From DASUSH01 sp036375215 (GTDB taxonomy: Bacteria > Actinomycetota > Thermoleophilia > Solirubrobacterales > 70-9), in assembly GCA_036375215.1 (NCBI GenBank), contig DASUSH010000020.1, forward strand, positions 1-15,935: a stretch of 15,935 nt of DNA, written 5' to 3'. The notes beneath the pieces are model-generated. The model made no database searches and was not told the origin of the DNA. It worked only from the letters and a program-made list of their open reading frames with translations. Made by a program: the position numbers and the translations under genes. Positions 5,894 through 12,957 of this stretch are shown piece by piece. Position 1 is the stretch's first letter; each line of letters opens with the position of its first letter.

Positions 5894-7348
5894 GTGGACG
5901 CGGACCTCTTCCAGGCCTACCTCGCCGACGGGGGCCGGCGCGGCGAAGCGCCCGCTGAGGCGCACTCCGGCGCGGCCGGCGGGGCCCCATGCGGCGACCT
6001 GGTCCGCGTCTCCCTCGTCCTCGATAGCGGCCGCGCCGACGCGGTCCGCTTCGACGCGGAGGGCTGCGCGGCGGCGCGCGCGGCGGGCGCGGCGGTCGCC
6101 GAGCTCGCCGAGGGCGCCGGCGTCCTCGAGGCGGCGGCGATCGGCTCCGGTGACGTCGCCGCGGCCCTCGGCGGGCTCTCCGTCCAGGGCCGCCACGCCG
6201 CCGACCTCGCCGCCGACGCCCTGCACCGCGCGCTGACCGCCGCCGTCCGGGCGGGGGCCGCGGTCGCCGAGCCGGCCTCGGGGCGAGTCCTAGTCGCGAT
6301 GTCCGGCGGGGTCGACAGCGCGGTCGCTGCGCTCCTCGAGCGCGAGGCCGGCAACGAGGTCGTCGCGGTGACGCTGAAGCTCTGGGCGGACCGGCGCACC
6401 GACGGGGAGAAGAGCTGCTGCTCGCCGCAGGCCGTGCTCGGGGCGCGCGCGCTCGCGCACTCGCTCGGGATCCCCCACTTCACGATGGACCTGGAGTCCG
6501 AGTTCCGCAGCGCTGTCGTCGGCGAGTTCCTCGCCGGGTACGCGGCGGGCCGCACGCCGAACCCCTGCGTGCGCTGCAACGGCGAGCTGCGGATCGACGC
6601 GATGGCCGAGCTCGCCGACCGCCTCGGCGCCGTCGGCCTCGCCACCGGCCACTACGCGCGGGTCGCCGACGACGGCGAGGGCCCGCTTCTGACCGCGGCC
6701 GCCGACCCCGCCAAGGACCAGACCTACATGCTCGCCGCCCTCGCCCCGGCGACCCTGGCGAAGCTGCGCTTCCCGCTCGCCGACATCGAGAAGCCGCGCG
6801 TCCGCGAGCTCGCGGCCGAGGCCGGCCTGCCCGTCGCCAACAAGCGCGAGAGCCAGGACCTCTGCTTCCTCGCGGGCGAGGGCCGTCGCTCCTTCCTGCG
6901 CCGCCACGGCCGCCTCCGCGACCGCGAGGGCGACCTCGTCGACCGCCGCGGCCGCGTCCTCGGCCGCCACCGCGGCCACCACCACTTCACCGTCGGCCAG
7001 CGCCGCGGCATCGGCGTCGCCGCCACCGAGCCGCTCTACGTACTGGCAACCGACGCGACCTCGAACCGGGTCACGATCGGCACCCGCGAGGAGCTCGCGG
7101 TCGGCACCATCGCCCTGCGCGACGTCGTCCTGAACCGCGACGCCTCGCGCGTCGACACCGCGCGGGTCCGCTACCACTCGAAGCCGCTCGCGTGCCGGGT
7201 CGTCGCCCACGCCCCCGACGGCACCGCCCAGCTCGACCTCGCCGAGCCCGCGACCGGCGTCGCCCCGGGCCAGACCGCGGCGCTCATGGACGGCGACATG
7301 ATCATCGGCCACGCGACGATCGCCCGACCTGCCACCCGAGGGGTCTGA
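5894..7348 (+). CDS. mnmA: tRNA-U34 2-thiouridylase MnmA with fused N-terminal IscU/NifU-like domain
   Basis: MnmA uses ATP to adenylate U34 of tRNA-Lys, Glu and Gln and replaces its O2 with sulfur. Residues about 131-480 are a complete MnmA: the PP-loop SGGVDS (137-142), SCCS (174-177), TPNPCVRCN (221-229, catalytic Cys225), TGHYAR (251-256), SQDLCFL (320-326, second catalytic Cys324), and a beta-barrel tail ending in GATIARPA-like sequence. Residues 1-125 are extra and resemble an IscU/NifU iron-sulfur scaffold: PCGD (Cys33), FDAEGCAAARAAGAAVAEL (Cys58) and a final helix GRHAADLAADALHRAL. In that helix the third scaffold cysteine is replaced (His-Ala-Ala at 101-103). The 484-residue length compares with roughly 360 for MnmA alone. 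The GTG at 5894 is the start that includes the whole domain. The last seven residues and the TGA stop are encoded by an intergenic palindromic repeat. Confidence 0.93.
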   Translation: MDADLFQAYLADGGRRGEAPAEAHSGAAGGAPCGDLVRVSLVLDSGRADAVRFDAEGCAAARAAGAAVAELAEGAGVLEAAAIGSGDVAAALGGLSVQGRHAADLAADALHRALTAAVRAGAAVAEPASGRVLVAMSGGVDSAVAALLEREAGNEVVAVTLKLWADRRTDGEKSCCSPQAVLGARALAHSLGIPHFTMDLESEFRSAVVGEFLAGYAAGRTPNPCVRCNGELRIDAMAELADRLGAVGLATGHYARVADDGEGPLLTAAADPAKDQTYMLAALAPATLAKLRFPLADIEKPRVRELAAEAGLPVANKRESQDLCFLAGEGRRSFLRRHGRLRDREGDLVDRRGRVLGRHRGHHHFTVGQRRGIGVAATEPLYVLATDATSNRVTIGTREELAVGTIALRDVVLNRDASRVDTARVRYHSKPLACRVVAHAPDGTAQLDLAEPATGVAPGQTAALMDGDMIIGHATIARPATRGV

Positions 7349-7366
7349 CCCCAAAGGGACAGGTCG
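7323..7366 (+). repeat. REP-like palindromic repeat, copy 1 (overlaps mnmA 3' end)
   Basis: This is the first of two identical 44-base units spaced exactly 47 bases apart. Each unit holds nested palindromes: an inner GGGGTC-T-GACCCC (7340-7352), a CCC/GGG pair (7335-7337 with 7356-7358) and an outer GACCTG (7326-7331) with CAGGTC (7360-7365). The unit resembles REP-type palindromes built on GGGGTCnGACCCC. It encodes the last seven codons and TGA stop of mnmA and could also end transcription. Confidence 0.85.
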
Positions 7367-7369
7367 CCC

Positions 7370-7413
7370 CCCGACCTGCCACCCGAGGGGTCTGACCCCA
7401 AAGGGACAGGTCG
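7370..7413 (+). repeat. REP-like palindromic repeat, copy 2
   Basis: This unit is identical to 7323-7366 over all 44 bases, with the inner palindrome at 7387-7399 and the outer arms at 7373-7378 and 7407-7412. A 3-base spacer separates the copies. A third, truncated copy (CCCGACCT, 7417-7424) follows in exact 47-base register and then diverges into the alaS promoter region. Confidence 0.85.
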
Positions 7414-7416
7414 TTC

Positions 7417-7424
7417 CCCGACCT
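7417..7424 (+). repeat. Truncated third repeat start
   Basis: CCCGACCT repeats the first eight bases of the 44-base unit exactly 47 bases after copy 2 begins, then stops matching. Its last T is also the first base of the TAGACT box before alaS. Confidence 0.5.
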
Positions 7425-7429
7425 AGACT
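7424..7429 (+). promoter_or_regulatory. Possible -10 box TAGACT for alaS
   Basis: TAGACT fits TAnnnT and ends 9 bases before the alaS ATG at 7439. No Shine-Dalgarno sequence is present (CTGCGCTTCGC in the gap), so a leaderless transcript is plausible. Confidence 0.45.
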
Positions 7430-7438
7430 GCGCTTCGC

Positions 7439-10054
7439 ATGAAGACGAGTGAAATCCGTGAGACCTTCCTGAGCTATTTCGAGGAGCGCGGGCACATGCG
7501 CCGGCCCTCGGCGTCGCTCGTGCCCTCCTCGCACGACCCCTCGGTGCTGCTCACGACCGCCGGGATGCAGCCGCTCAAGCCCTACATGCTTGGCCTCGAG
7601 CAGCCGCCCGCGCCCCGGCTCACCTCGTGCCAGCGCTGCTTTCGCACGACCGACATCGAGGAGGTGGGCAACACCGCGCGCCACCTGACCTTCTTCGAGA
7701 TGCTCGGGAACTTCTCGATCGGGGACTACTTCAAGGAGGACGCGATCGCGTTCGGGTGGGAGCTCTCGACGCAGGGACTCGGCCTCGACCCCGAGCGGAT
7801 CTGGATCACTGTCTTCGGCGGCGACGAGGAGCTGGGGCTGGGCCCGGACGAGGAGGCGATCGAGCTCTGGAAGGGCCAGGGTGTCCCCGAGGAGCGGATT
7901 CTCGGGCTGCCGCGCTCGGAGAACTTCTGGCAGGCGGGCCCGACGGGGCCGTGCGGGCCCTGCTCGGAGATGTACATCGACCGCGGCGAGGCCTTCGGGG
8001 GCACGGGCGACCGGCCGGGCGACGACACCGAGCGCTACCTCGAGTACTGGAACCACGTCTTCATGGCCTACGAGCTGCACCCGGACAACTCGCTCACCGA
8101 GCTGCCGCAGCGCAACATCGACACGGGCCTCGGCCTCGAGCGGATGGCGGCGATCAAGCAGGACGTGCCGTCGGTGTACGAGACCGAGGGCTTCCGGCCG
8201 CTCGTCGACCTCGCCGAGGAGCTCTCGGGTCACGCCTTCGACGCCGACCCGAAGACGACCCGCGCGATGCGGATCCTCTCCGACCACTCGCGCGGCATGA
8301 CCCAGCTCCTCGCCGACGGCGTCGTTCCCTCGAACGAGGACCGCGGATACATCCTGCGGCGGATCATGCGCCGCGCGATCCAGCAGGGCCGGGTGCTCGG
8401 GCTCGAGCCGCCCTACCTGGGGCGCTTCGCCGAGCGCGCGATCGAGATCGGCGCCGAATTCCACAGCCACCTCGAGGCGAACCGCGCGACGATCATGCGC
8501 TGGGTCGACGACGAGGAGGAGAGCTTCGGCCGCACGCTCGACCGCGGCACCGAGATGCTGGGCCGCCTGATCGCCGACGCGAAGGCCGCGCAGACCTCGT
8601 GGGTCGACGCCGCCGACGCCTTCCGCCTCCACGACACGTACGGCTTCCCCTACGACCTGACCAAGGAGCTCCTCGCCGAGGAGGGGCTCTCGGTGGACGA
8701 CGAGGGCTTCGAGGAGCTGATGGAGGAGCAGCGCGAGCGGGCCCGGACCGGCGCCGCCACGGCGACGCCCGACCGCCACCAGGCGGTGATCTCGTTCGTC
8801 TCCGAGCTGCCCGCGAGCGAGTTCGTGGGCTACGAGCGCCTGCGCGCCTCGACCGGGGTCGCCGACGCCCGCGAGCTCGACGACGGCGAGGCACTCGTAA
8901 AGCTCGAGGAGAGCCCGTTCTACCCGGAGGGCGGCGGCCAGGTCGCCGACTCGGGCTCGATCGCCTGGGACGGGACCGAGGCGAGCGTCGTCGACGTCTA
9001 CCGCGTCGGCGACGACCAGGCGCTGCGCGTGCGCGGCGCGCTGCCCGGCCGCGGCGACCGCGTCGACGCCGAGGTCGACCACGCCACCCGCCACGCGACG
9101 ATGCGCAACCACACCGCGACGCACCTGCTGCACGCGGCGCTTCGCTCGCGCCTCGGCACCCACGTGCGGCAGGCGGGCTCCGCCGTCCGGCCGGACAAGC
9201 TCCGCTTCGACTTCACCCACGGCGCGCCGCTCGGCGCCGAGGAGGTCGCGGACGTCGAGGACATGGTCAACGACTGGATCAAGCGGAGCCACCACGTGCG
9301 CGCGATCGAGATGGAGCGCGACGAAGCCGAGCGGCTGGGCGCGATGGCGCTCTTCGGAGAGAAGTACGGCGACTGGGTGCGGGTGGTCGAAGTAAACGAG
9401 GTCTCGCGCGAGCTCTGCGGCGGCACCCACGTCGGCAACACCGGCGAGGTCGGCATCTTCAAGATCGTCTCGGAGGGATCGAGCGCCGCGAACGTGCGCC
9501 GCATCGAGGCGCTCACCGGCCCCGCCGCGATCGACTGGTACCGCGAGCGAAGCGCCGAGCTGACCGAGGCCGGCGCGCTGCTCGGCTCGCCGCGTGACCC
9601 GGTCGCCGCCGCCCGCCGCGCCGGCGAGCGGCTCGCCGAGCTCGAGGCGCAGGCGAGCAAGGCGGGCGCGGCCGAGGCGGGGGAGAGGGCCCGCGAGCTC
9701 GAGGCCGCGGCGCGCGAGATCGGTGGGCTCAAGGTCCTCGTCGCAGACGGCGGCAGCGGTGACCAGCGCGACCTGCTGGCGCTCGGCGAGCGGCTGCGCG
9801 CCAAGCTCGGCGACTCCGCGGTCGTGCTCGGCGGCGTCGCGGGCGAGAAGGTGGCGCTGGTCGCGATGCTCTCGCAGTCCGCGGTCGAGCGCGGCCTCTC
9901 GGCCGCGCGCATCGTGCGCGAGGCGGCGGCACTCGCGGGCGGCGGCGGCGGCGGGCGCGACGACGTCGCGCAGGCCGGCGGGCGCGATCCCGAGAAGCTC
10001 CCCGACGCGCTCGAGGCGGCGACGGCCGTAATCGAGCGCGACCTCGCGAGCTGA
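7439..10054 (+). CDS. alaS: Alanyl-tRNA synthetase
   Basis: AlaRS charges tRNA-Ala and edits mischarged Ser and Gly. At 871 residues it is full length (E. coli is about 876). The class II catalytic core starts at once (SEIRETFLSYFEERGHMRRPSAS) with TTAGMQPLKPYMLG and the CQRCFRTTDIEEVG segment. The editing domain has its zinc ligands: HTATH (His558, His562) and CGGTH (Cys660, His664). A coiled-coil region follows (about 715-765, AGERLAELEAQASKAG...), then the C-Ala/DHHA1 domain (about 765-870) with a Gly-rich GGGGGGRDDVAQAGG loop. Nothing is missing. The ATG at 7439 gives the family N-terminus; a -10-like box lies 9 bases upstream and two palindromic repeats just before that. ruvX follows after a 40-base gap, the usual actinobacterial order. 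Confidence 0.98.
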   Translation: MKTSEIRETFLSYFEERGHMRRPSASLVPSSHDPSVLLTTAGMQPLKPYMLGLEQPPAPRLTSCQRCFRTTDIEEVGNTARHLTFFEMLGNFSIGDYFKEDAIAFGWELSTQGLGLDPERIWITVFGGDEELGLGPDEEAIELWKGQGVPEERILGLPRSENFWQAGPTGPCGPCSEMYIDRGEAFGGTGDRPGDDTERYLEYWNHVFMAYELHPDNSLTELPQRNIDTGLGLERMAAIKQDVPSVYETEGFRPLVDLAEELSGHAFDADPKTTRAMRILSDHSRGMTQLLADGVVPSNEDRGYILRRIMRRAIQQGRVLGLEPPYLGRFAERAIEIGAEFHSHLEANRATIMRWVDDEEESFGRTLDRGTEMLGRLIADAKAAQTSWVDAADAFRLHDTYGFPYDLTKELLAEEGLSVDDEGFEELMEEQRERARTGAATATPDRHQAVISFVSELPASEFVGYERLRASTGVADARELDDGEALVKLEESPFYPEGGGQVADSGSIAWDGTEASVVDVYRVGDDQALRVRGALPGRGDRVDAEVDHATRHATMRNHTATHLLHAALRSRLGTHVRQAGSAVRPDKLRFDFTHGAPLGAEEVADVEDMVNDWIKRSHHVRAIEMERDEAERLGAMALFGEKYGDWVRVVEVNEVSRELCGGTHVGNTGEVGIFKIVSEGSSAANVRRIEALTGPAAIDWYRERSAELTEAGALLGSPRDPVAAARRAGERLAELEAQASKAGAAEAGERARELEAAAREIGGLKVLVADGGSGDQRDLLALGERLRAKLGDSAVVLGGVAGEKVALVAMLSQSAVERGLSAARIVREAAALAGGGGGGRDDVAQAGGRDPEKLPDALEAATAVIERDLAS

Positions 10055-10055
10055 C

Positions 10056-10069
10056 GCCGGGCGCCCGGC
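10056..10069 (+). other. 14-base perfect palindrome after alaS
   Basis: GCCGGGCGCCCGGC lies 1 base after the alaS stop. As RNA it gives only a 5-bp stem with a 4-base loop and no T-tract. It may be a weak terminator or a protein-binding site, or simply chance in GC-rich DNA. Confidence 0.25.
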
Positions 10070-10076
10070 AACGGCC

Positions 10077-10082
10077 TAACCT
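10077..10082 (+). promoter_or_regulatory. Possible -10 box TAACCT for ruvX
   Basis: TAACCT fits TAnnnT and ends 12 bases before the ruvX ATG at 10095, which predicts a 5' leader of only about 5-6 bases. No Shine-Dalgarno site is visible in the gap. Confidence 0.35.
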
Positions 10083-10094
10083 TCCCCGCCTTCG

Positions 10095-10481
10095 ATGCGC
10101 ATCCTCGCCCTCGACCACGGCACCGCTCGCTGCGGCTGCGCGATCACCGACCCGAGCGGCACCCTCGTCCGCCCGCTCCCGGTGATCGAGCCGCCCGAGC
10201 CTGAGAGCGTGGCCGAGATCGTCGCCGAGCACGAGGTCGAGCTCGTCGTGGTCGGCCTCCCGGTCGCGCTGAGCGGCAAGGAGGGCGGGCAGGCGGAGAT
10301 CGCCCGGCGCTTCGCCGACGAGGTCGCAGCGCTGATCGAAGTGCCCGTCGAGACCTACGACGAGCGCTTCACCACCGCCCTCGCCCAGTCAAGCGCTCGC
10401 GCCGGCGCGCGCGCCGACGAGGACTCGCTCGCCGCCGCCCATCTGCTCGAGAGCTACCTCGACACGCGGGCGACCCGGTGA
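10095..10481 (+). CDS. ruvX: RuvX/YqgF family RNase H-fold nuclease (16S rRNA maturation)
   Basis: The YqgF family has an RNase H-like fold. It is known as a putative Holliday junction resolvase and, in E. coli, is needed for 16S rRNA 5'-end processing. The 128-residue length is usual. The first strand LALDHGTARCGCAITD carries the conserved Asp7 and the D-x-G-x-x-R pattern; VVVGLPVALSGKEG (51-64), ETYDERFTT (86-94, Glu90) and DEDSLAAAHLLESYL (108-122) supply the other conserved acidic residues. The gene sits between alaS and mltG. Its TGA overlaps the mltG start as GTGA, so ruvX and mltG are probably co-translated. The ATG at 10095 is the first in frame and gives the exact family N-terminus. 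Confidence 0.95.
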   Translation: MRILALDHGTARCGCAITDPSGTLVRPLPVIEPPEPESVAEIVAEHEVELVVVGLPVALSGKEGGQAEIARRFADEVAALIEVPVETYDERFTTALAQSSARAGARADEDSLAAAHLLESYLDTRATR

Positions 10482-12037
10482 ACGACGATCGCGGCGGCGT
10501 GCCGCCGGACGAGCCCTGGGCCGACGACCCGTTCACCGCCGAGGACCCCGCGGCCCGCGAACGCGCACGGCGCCGGGCGGAGCGGGAGCAGCGCCGCGCG
10601 AAGCGCAGGGGCAAGTCCGCAGACGGCGAGCCCCCGGCGCCTTCGGGCCCCTCCGCGAGCGATCGCGCCGCGGCCGCCCTGAGCGGGCTCGGCGAGCGGA
10701 TCTCCCGCCGCCGCGCCGAGCGCCAGGAGCCCGCGAAGCCCCCGCCCGCGGAGCTCCCGCCGCCGCAGGCGCCGCTCGGCCACGCTTCCCCGCTCGAGGG
10801 GGAGCCCGCGCCGTTCGACTTCGGCGAGCCGGAGCAGCCACCGCCGCCGGCCGAGCCGCCCACCGCCACCGCCGAGCCCGAGCCGCCCACGGCCACCGCC
10901 GAGCCCGCGACCGAGGTCGCGCCTCCGCGGCGGGTCTCCGAGCCCGAGCGCTACAGCCACTCGACCCCGCCGCCGTCGGGCGGCGGCCTGCGCGGCCGCC
11001 TGCCTCGCCCGCGGCCGGTCTGGATCATCGTCGCGGTCTTCGTGATCGCGGTGCTGCTGTTCGCGAACGCGCTCTTCCAGCCGTTCCACGGTGGGGGAGA
11101 GGGGAAGGTCGTCTTCACCGTGAAGAAGGGCGAGGCGGCGGGGGCCGTCGCCGACCGCCTCGACGAGGAGGGGATCATCTCGAGCGGCACGCTGTTCGAT
11201 ATCCGCCTGACCCTCGCCGGGCACCGCGGCGACGTCTTCGCCGGCCGCTACGTGCTCGCCGACGGCATGAGCTACTCGGAGGCGATCGACGAGCTCACCA
11301 AGCCGCCGAGCCAGCGCGCGCTCCCGGTCACCGTCCCCGAGGGCTACAGCCGCGAGCAGATCGCGAAGCTCTCGACCCAGGCCGGGCTGAAGGGCAGCTA
11401 CGAGGCCGCGAGCAAGGGCTCCAAGCAGCTCGACCCCGCCAAGTACGGGGCGGAGGGCGCCGCGAGCCTGGAGGGCTTCCTGTTCCCCTCGACGTACGAG
11501 CTGAAGCCGAAGTCGACGGCCGACGACCTCGTCTCGGCCCAGCTCACCGCCTTCGAGAAGCAGTTCGCCAGGGTCGACATGAGCTACGCCAAGTCGAAGA
11601 ACCTGACTCCCTACGACGTGCTCACGATCGCCTCGATGATCGACCGCGAGGTCCAGCTCGACGAGGAGCGCGACCTGGTCGCCTCGGTGATCTACAACCG
11701 GCTCGACCAGGGCGAGCCGCTCGGGGTCGACGCGACGATCCGCTACGAGGACGGCAACTTCACCGAGCCGATCGCGGCGAGCCGGCTCGAGCAGAACACG
11801 CCGTACAACACCTACACGAACCAGGGCCTGCCGCCGACCCCGATCGGGAACCCGGGCCTGGCCGCGATCGAGGCGGCGGCGAATCCCGCCAAGACCGACT
11901 ACCTCTTCTACGTCGTCAAGCCGGGAACCTGCGGGGAGCACGTGTTCACGGAGACCCTCGAGGAGCACACCGCCGCGCAGGCCAAGTACGACGAGGCCCG
12001 CGAGGCCGCCGGCGGCAAGTCCCCGGACACCTGCTGA
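10478..12037 (+). CDS. mltG: Endolytic peptidoglycan transglycosylase MltG, with long cytoplasmic extension
   Basis: MltG cuts nascent glycan strands at the outer face of the membrane and sets their length. This 519-residue version has a long cytoplasmic N-terminal part (1-175) that is first acidic, then basic (30-47, 76-82), then Pro/Ala/Glu-rich, including a tandem EPPTATAEP (126-143). One transmembrane helix lies at about 180-200 (PVWIIVAVFVIAVLLF). The LysM-like and YceG catalytic parts follow: VVFTVKKGEAAGAVADRL (211-228), LEGFLFPSTYEL (331-342, with predicted catalytic Glu332), ASMIDREVQLDEERDLVASV (385-404) and GLPPTPIGNPGLAAIEAAANP-like sequence near 450-470. The GTG at 10478 overlaps the ruvX stop. 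aroE follows. The function is clear; the role of the extension is unknown, though long disordered N-termini are seen in actinobacterial MltG. Confidence 0.93.
   Translation: MNDDRGGVPPDEPWADDPFTAEDPAARERARRRAEREQRRAKRRGKSADGEPPAPSGPSASDRAAAALSGLGERISRRRAERQEPAKPPPAELPPPQAPLGHASPLEGEPAPFDFGEPEQPPPPAEPPTATAEPEPPTATAEPATEVAPPRRVSEPERYSHSTPPPSGGGLRGRLPRPRPVWIIVAVFVIAVLLFANALFQPFHGGGEGKVVFTVKKGEAAGAVADRLDEEGIISSGTLFDIRLTLAGHRGDVFAGRYVLADGMSYSEAIDELTKPPSQRALPVTVPEGYSREQIAKLSTQAGLKGSYEAASKGSKQLDPAKYGAEGAASLEGFLFPSTYELKPKSTADDLVSAQLTAFEKQFARVDMSYAKSKNLTPYDVLTIASMIDREVQLDEERDLVASVIYNRLDQGEPLGVDATIRYEDGNFTEPIAASRLEQNTPYNTYTNQGLPPTPIGNPGLAAIEAAANPAKTDYLFYVVKPGTCGEHVFTETLEEHTAAQAKYDEAREAAGGKSPDTC
10853..10906 (+). 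repeat. 27-base tandem repeat inside mltG (2 copies)
   Basis: Two adjoining 27-base units (10853-10879 and 10880-10906) differ at a single base and encode EPPTATAEP twice in the disordered cytoplasmic part of MltG. This looks like a recent in-frame duplication that lengthens the linker. Confidence 0.75.
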
Positions 12038-12102
12038 CGCCCCCGCCGCGCGTCCGGGCGCGTAACTGCATGCCGCCCGCGCCGGACCGGCATCCTGAGC
12101 CC

Positions 12103-12957
12103 ATGCCGCGCCTGGCAGTAATCGGGCACCCGATCGCCCACTCGCTCTCGCCGGCGATGCAGAACGCGGCGCTGCGCGAGCTGGGGCTCGCCGGGGAGTG
12201 GTCCTACGAGGCGCTCGACGTGGTGCCAGGCGAATTCGCCAAGACCGTGCGCCGGCTCTCGCAGGGCGGGTTCACGGGCGTGAACGTCACGATCCCGCAC
12301 AAGCGCGACGCGTTCGAGATCGCCGACGACCCTTCCGCGGCTGTGCGTGCGATCGGCGCCGCCAACACGCTCAGCTTCGGCGGGGGGCGGATCGCGGCCG
12401 AGAACACCGACGCGCCCGGCCTGATCGCGGCGCTGCCCGAGGGGGCGGATGGCCGCCGCGCGCTCGTCCTGGGCGCCGGCGGCGCCGCCCGCGCCGCCGC
12501 CTGGGCGCTCGCCGACGCCGGCGCGGAGGTCTGGGTCTGGAACCGCACGCCCGAGAGGGCCGAGCGGCTCGCCAGAGACCTCGGGGTGAGGCCGGTCGAG
12601 CCGGACACGAGCCATCCGGCGACCGAGATCAGCCGCTACGAGCTGATCGTGAACGCGACCTCGGTCGGGCTCGAGCCGCCTGGACGGGAGGGAGCGGATC
12701 TAAAGGCGCTCCGCCTCGATGCCGATTCGCTAAACGAACGACACTTGGTGGTGGACCTCGTCTACGGATCGTCGGACACGGAGCTGGTCCGGGCCGCCCG
12801 CAGGGGCGGAGCGAACGTCGTCGACGGGCGTGAGGTCCTCGTCCAGCAGGGAGCGGCCTCGCTCCGGATCTGGACCGGGCGAGAGCCACCGCTGGAAGCG
12901 ATGAGACGAGCGATCCAAGCAAATCCAGGTGAGCCGGAGCCGGCCGATGAGCGGTGA
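12103..12957 (+). CDS. aroE: Shikimate dehydrogenase
   Basis: AroE reduces 3-dehydroshikimate to shikimate with NADPH. The shikimate site is complete: SLSP (Ser14, Ser16), NVTIPHK (Lys67), GAANTL (Asn88), ENTDAPG (Asp103) and VLVQQGAAS (Gln248/249). Cofactor binding is shown by VLGAGGAARA (122-131) and WNRTPERAERLA (146-157), the NRT/R pattern typical of NADP preference. The chosen ATG at 12103 gives 284 residues starting MPRLAVIGHP, the normal family N-terminus. An earlier in-frame ATG at 12070 would add MPPAPDRHPEP, which is unlike the family. The C-terminal tail NPGEPEPADER extends a little past the domain and overlaps the pilB start by 11 bases, indicating coupled translation with pilB. 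mltG-aroE is a common actinobacterial neighbour pair. Confidence 0.93.
   Translation: MPRLAVIGHPIAHSLSPAMQNAALRELGLAGEWSYEALDVVPGEFAKTVRRLSQGGFTGVNVTIPHKRDAFEIADDPSAAVRAIGAANTLSFGGGRIAAENTDAPGLIAALPEGADGRRALVLGAGGAARAAAWALADAGAEVWVWNRTPERAERLARDLGVRPVEPDTSHPATEISRYELIVNATSVGLEPPGREGADLKALRLDADSLNERHLVVDLVYGSSDTELVRAARRGGANVVDGREVLVQQGAASLRIWTGREPPLEAMRRAIQANPGEPEPADER
12936..12939 (+). promoter_or_regulatory. Shine-Dalgarno site GGAG deciding the pilB start
   Basis: GGAG lies 7 bases before ATG 12947 and inside the 3' end of aroE. It favours that ATG over the upstream in-frame GTG at 12929, which has no such site. It is one of the few well-spaced ribosome sites in the window. Confidence 0.6.

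Noticed and set aside
7323..7413. CRISPR array
   Set aside because: There are only two units, the spacer is 3 bases, the repeats are strongly palindromic, and no cas genes are present. A REP-type element fits better.
6290..9430. A minus-strand open frame of 1046 codons opposite mnmA and alaS
   Set aside because: It lies antisense to two full-length, motif-complete genes, and its low-complexity Arg/Ala/Val/Glu-rich translation is the usual mirror of GC-biased third codon positions. Other long minus-strand frames (805-2262, 2394-4370, 10454-11968, 12629-14749, 14703-15689) were rejected for the same reason.
12070..12102. Earlier ATG at 12070 for aroE
   Set aside because: It adds an 11-residue Pro-rich leader not expected in AroE, and no ribosome site supports it; ATG 12103 gives the canonical N-terminus.
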